Source: Arthrobotrys musiformis (taxonomy: Eukaryota > Ascomycota > Orbiliomycetes > Orbiliales > Orbiliaceae). From it: a stretch of DNA of 64,000 nt. The stretch's first letter is position 1; every line of letters begins with the position of its first letter. Location of the stretch: assembly GCA_036971715.1 (NCBI GenBank), contig JAVHJL010000003.1:868001-932000 (forward strand), in the 5' to 3' direction. Made by a program: the position numbers and the translations under genes. Shown piece by piece: positions 59,600 to 64,000 of this stretch. The notes below the pieces were generated by a model that had not been told where the DNA came from, did not search any database, and saw nothing but the letters and a program-made list of their open reading frames with translations.

Positions 59600-62500
59600 G
59601 GTTGTGGTTGTAACCTATAGAATTATAGAACTATATATGGATTTAGCGTGTCTTTTTATGAGGAATATACTGGGCTATGGGATTGAGAAGACTAGAATCC
59701 CAATACGGCATGGCGAAGTGCCATTTTATAATAAAAACCGTGGGTGCCATAGTCTCTGTTCTCGGTGCTCGAGGTTTTCAATCTGGAAAAACATTACAAT
59801 TGACCAGTCAATTGCAATACTAGGGTATTAAGAGAGAAAAATTTTGCTGGTTTGGTCAGCTAAGATGGAAGACGTCAATGCAAATACCACGAGCTAGCTT
59901 CTGTAGCTGCGATATCTCAAGCCAGACCCGAGTATCAATTGACCGGATCCGAATCGCAATCGGAATCGGAAAACAATGGCCAAGTGCATTGCACCATTCG
60001 AATTCTGAGCCTTGAGCGAGCCGTGCCGTCACGGCAGCCATATGCCATGGCCCCATGCAATGCTTGCATATCCATTTTGGCGTGCATATGCACGCACGAA
60101 GCATGCACACCCTGTGAAACCTGAAAAAACCGAAGCTACATGTAGTTTTCTACTACATTTCGCTTCCAGCAGTGTTCGATCTAGCAGTTCGCGATGATGT
60201 CTACGTAACTCAGCTCATGCTATTGAGCTCAGTCAATTGATCAATATGGCGACGAGATACCTTGTGTGTTGGGGGGTCCATTTCGTATGGGGACTGCATG
60301 CAAATTTGCAACATGTTGGTCCAACACGGGAAAGCAGCCATGGACCCAAGCTTGACCAGACTGTGCCTTGGTTCGTATGCCGTATTATATATTACGCATA
60401 TTGGTATGATCAAGGCTTCCTATTAAATCAGAAAATCTCTCCGAATAGCATAGCTAATTTAGTACCATAATTTAATGATCGATAAGATAACTTCAATATA
60501 ATTTACAGAGCTGCAGAGTAGACCAACCATTTTTGTCTCGAGTTTTCTGCTATATCAGGGGCGATATTGTAATATTACATATCGACCGACTTCGACTACA
60601 TGCATCTGGCCTGCATGGCCATCGCATATGGGAAGCCTCGAAGTCCAGCCGCACGTGTTTGCGGGGTCGCTAAACGAAATGCGGTTTGCGCATACAATTG
60701 CTGGTGTTTATCTTGGCATCATGATCATGATATATATTATGAATTTAAGTTCGAAAGCCTCACCGGCTAGCATCCCGGTGAGCTGGTGTACCTCTTTGTA
60801 GATCCTATTAGAGCTCCGAGTGCGATACCATTTATTGAATATATCATTTTCAAAACCCCAGGCTAGGAATTACAGTCAAATTCGTATTTAGAGGTACGAT
60901 ATACCATGATTTTATATATTGCATTTGGCGAGCGTTTCGTTTAACCTTTCTGCCTTCCGTCAAATGCATGGAGAGCTGAAGGGAGGGTGTTTATAGGTAT
61001 CTTTGAGCTTTCATGTTTAGTCAGGCCACAGCTGCATATTCGCATATGCCGCTTGAAGCCTTTCGACTGATCTCGAGGCTACCTTTGGACTTTGTCAATG
61101 GCATTTCTTGTGAGATTTAGATTGGCCGTTATCGCAATCACGGGGGTAAGTTATAGGAAAAAGCCCGTTTTGAGAGATTGCTCGGACCTCCCGGACATTC
61201 CCGTAAGAATTAATTTACAATATGGAGTGCATTGGACAGGAGCGGAAGAGGTATCTACTACGAGATACCTCCCGATTAAATCGACATAGTACCATTAATC
61301 AAAACAATATCATCCATCACACCACCAATTGGGATTTTTCCCGCCTGCAGCTGAGGATATCGACCTAAGCCCAAATTCCTACCATTTTTCGATGCCGGCT
61401 CCGCCATGCTCATAGACGTCGACTGGTTCAAAAAGCAGTCAAGCCACGTCATTTCAGCCGAGTTCGGTTTTTCGTCGGAAGATATTCAGCTGGGGTGGGA
61501 GCAGCCCCGTTCAGGCTATAGCAAAAAAAAATTAATTCGGATTGTAACCCCAATGTCCATTGCGTACTTGCAAATCGGAGCCGAGTCGTAAGAAAATCCG
61601 CTCGCCTATCTGTCTGCATCTACATGGTTGAGAAATGATGCATGCTCCTCAGGTCCAGCTCTAAATCACTCATATTCCCACTGAAAACCGAATACACGTC
61701 TCATATATAAACCGTTTTTTTTTTTTTTTTTTTTTTTTGGAGATGTGCATCTAGATCTAAACCATAGCTGTACTCGGATGTCCGAGAAAATAATTTGTAT
61801 AGAATTTCCTTCGGTCAAATTGTCGCACCAGCCGGCGACGTTTATGGTAAGTTTTAGCTGGTCGGCGATGCCGAGGGGATCAGCGATCAATTGAAAAAGA
61901 ATCCTTAAGCTGACATTAATCGTCCCCTCTAATTCTAGTTTACTCAATAATGACAAAAGGACCAGGTAAGCTAAGTCTTCGTTAAATTGTATTATTGTGG
62001 TAATGATTCAATAAATTTTGATTATTAACATATTACGTGGGCTTATCCGAGATCGCCGGTCGATTAGACAGTATGCGGACCACAAAGTGTTACATATATC
62101 TAGGTATATATTCCAGAATGTTATATAAGGATGGATTTCCCAGTCTGCACGCCCCTTAGCGGAGGAGTAGATTAGAAAAACCATAGAGCTATCGCGGCAA
62201 CTCTCAAGCCTTTAAGCTAGTCTGAAACCCTTCGAGCCCTTGCGACATATCACTAGCCGCCTATAATCGTTACAGTACGTCTATATCTTCGCGAGTAAGT
62301 TGATTTGTTTTACTAATTGTGTGCCGAGCTGCGCACACAGATCCCCAGGCTAACGTATATGTAGTTATCGATTTCTACGAATATAGTCCCCAAAAGCGAT
62401 GTTCCGCAATTCAAGTTTATAGCCTCCTTCGTTTACGGAGGGTGCACCAGGGCCCGTGCTTTTAGCGCAACTGGTAATCCCGTAGGGTGGCGCGACTTTG

Positions 62501-64000
62501 GTGCTAGAAAACTTAGGCAAGGAATTGTCCTAGATAGCAGCATGCTGTCCACCGTTCTAGAGCAGGGGACTATAGATCATTGGATCAATAAAGTGTTGAG
62601 TCAAGGAAAAGTGGGGGTGTGCCAGTATGGTATCATAGAGTATCTGTCTAGCCCAGTGCTTATGGGCAGAAGTACACAATATAAAGATGTTGTGAGAAAG
62701 CTGGGAGCAAAGGGAATTAGAAAAGCGACTCTCGACAAAGATTAGAAAGTTGAGACAAAAGGGAGAGGAGCTAATTTCGGTGGAAACAGCCTCTAAAAAT
62801 GATAAAGGTAAGAATTGTTCTCGTTCCTATATGTCACAAAGGACTTGAGAAGAAGAAGAAGAAGAAGAAGAAGAAGAAGAAGAAGAAGAGGATTTACTGA
62901 TCAATATTTATATTAGACACAATTCGCGATACGATAATATGGGTGCAGACGATAACTGCCTTGATCGATATATCTCCGGCACTACGCAACTACTGGTTCT
63001 CCCATTTTTGATATCAATTATACGGCCGATTCAATTATAAATGAGCATCTCCACGATAATCCGATATTTGATCCAATCTTTTTTTCCCGGGACTAGAGGA
63101 TTCAGCCAGGACAAGAGATGGCTATGGCTGTATTCAACACGATAGTTAAATAAGTAGTTATCGATATATCTTTAGTTTTCTTTAACTTATGTAGGATCTG
63201 TACAATGAGCAATTGAGTAACATGCAATGCGAGCCTGATCGCGAAAATACTGCAACGGTTTCGGTCTTGCAAAGTGAAACAAGTTTCCACAGCAAGATCC
63301 TAGACAAGTTTTTAATCATAGCTAGCCTTTGGTTCGCATGGGGTTGGCTAGCACAAAGAATCTTTCTTCTGTGTAGTTAGGTTAACGTTGTTGATTATGC
63401 GGATAGCTATAGATTCTCAATTAAGCGTTCACACGTATCGATCCGGCTGGTGTATGTGCGTAATATAACGTGGCAAACGATAAGGGCCTTGGAATAGCTT
63501 AACGGGGCATCACATCGTGATATCCTGCTCCCTGTAAGTCTTGCTATTCTATCTTAATCTAATTGAATTCAACCCCGGCCGTATATATGCACAGTTAGCT
63601 AAGGCACGTTGGCCACGTTGGCCATCTTATGTCATATCCGGCATATTATTGGATTGAATAAGTATGTACGTCACCTGGAGTACCGTATATCGAGGTGCAA
63701 CAGCTGGTGGTAGGAGTGTCGACGAATAACAGGCCATTTTCGCATACGTGCCTACCTGCAGTCGTGATGATGATATCACTAGAACCATTTTATAAATTTA
63801 TTGTGTCGGGGCCGAACTTGCGATCACATTGGTGCATGCATTTGACATTTCGAAATTCTCATTTGACGTTACCAAGACTAGTCGACTCCGGACCAGCTGG
63901 CCAGGCAATTAATTGTATTTCCGTTAGCCACGTTCTATGAGCACTGCATCTAGTGCTAGTACTCTGCAGCTGGTTTGGCGTGTTGTGTATCGGTAAACAA
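59600..64000. other. AT-rich terminal region (4.4 kb), no supported gene
   Basis: Only short frames occur. The frame at 62542-62745 and its shifted continuation (YKDVVRKLGAKGIRKATL, then KLRQKGEELISVETAS) look like pieces of a once-coding helical protein. A minus frame at 61770-61956 (NVSLRILFQLIADPLGIADQ) is similar. A poly-T tract of about 22 bases is at 61717-61738. No terminal inverted repeats, transposase motif or telomeric TTAGGG repeats were seen. Confidence 0.4.
62849..62890. repeat. GAA trinucleotide microsatellite
   Basis: About 13-14 perfect copies of GAA. It lies just downstream of the decayed frame at 62542-62800, outside any supported gene. Confidence 0.9.

Noticed and set aside
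59600..64000. Subtelomeric end with telomere repeats
   Set aside because: No TTAGGG or CCCTAA arrays are present. AT-richness alone does not show proximity to a telomere.

Overview
This window looks like nuclear DNA of a filamentous ascomycete (Pezizomycotina). The evidence is: genes interrupted by many short introns (about 50-110 nt, GT..AG, one with a perfect TACTAAC branch site); long CT-rich leaders; a fungal gene set (STE11 with SAM and RA domains, POP8, ORC2, ARG7-type ornithine acetyltransferase, VPS18, SLP1-type SUN protein, RBG1/DRG1, SNF2-type ATPase, RPL2); and a Pol II U2 snRNA gene. The species cannot be fixed from this sequence. Exon coordinates below come from reading splice signals and checking that frame and family motifs continue; they are models, not transcripts.

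Layout. 1-2.4 kb: a secreted, membrane-anchored aspartic-protease-like protein whose two catalytic motifs are both degraded. 4.3-6.0 kb (-): ORC2, divergent from ARG7 at 6.5-8.2 kb (+). 8.5-11.7 kb (-): VPS18. After a 5.6 kb gene-free stretch comes STE11 (17.4-20.8 kb, +). 22.2-22.7 kb (-): a POP8-like RNase P/MRP subunit, divergent from a prenylation-motif P-loop GTPase at 23.0-24.4 kb (+). 26.1-27.2 kb (+): a tail-anchored protein of unknown function behind a TATA box and a Ser/His repeat. 28.2-29.7 kb (-): the nine-exon DRG1/RBG1 gene. 30.8-35.5 kb (-): the SNF2/STH1-type chromatin remodeller. 39.3-40.5 kb (+): RPL2. 41.1-42.1 kb (-): a ZNF511-like zinc finger protein. 45.1-47.9 kb (+): a SUN-domain (SLP1-like) ER/envelope protein. 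51.0-52.2 kb (+): a C2H2 zinc finger protein.

From about 48 kb onward the window changes character. Genes are sparse, the DNA is AT-rich and full of short decayed reading frames, and there are GC-rich or CpG-poor islands that resemble old repeats. This accessory-looking part holds a clear U2 snRNA gene (55.4-55.6 kb, -) and the most unusual gene here: an 838-residue protein (56.8-59.6 kb, -) with an N-terminal compact beta-sandwich-like domain, a central transglutaminase/papain-like Cys-His-Asp region and a C-terminal Ig-like segment. The last 4.4 kb hold no gene I can support.

Most genes are unlinked housekeeping functions (replication, arginine synthesis, vacuole fusion, MAPK signalling, tRNA processing, translation, chromatin). 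No operon-like cluster, CRISPR array or intact transposon was seen. The best candidates for something new are the 838-residue protein, the inactive-looking aspartic protease homologue, the CaaX-tailed GTPase and the tail-anchored orphan.
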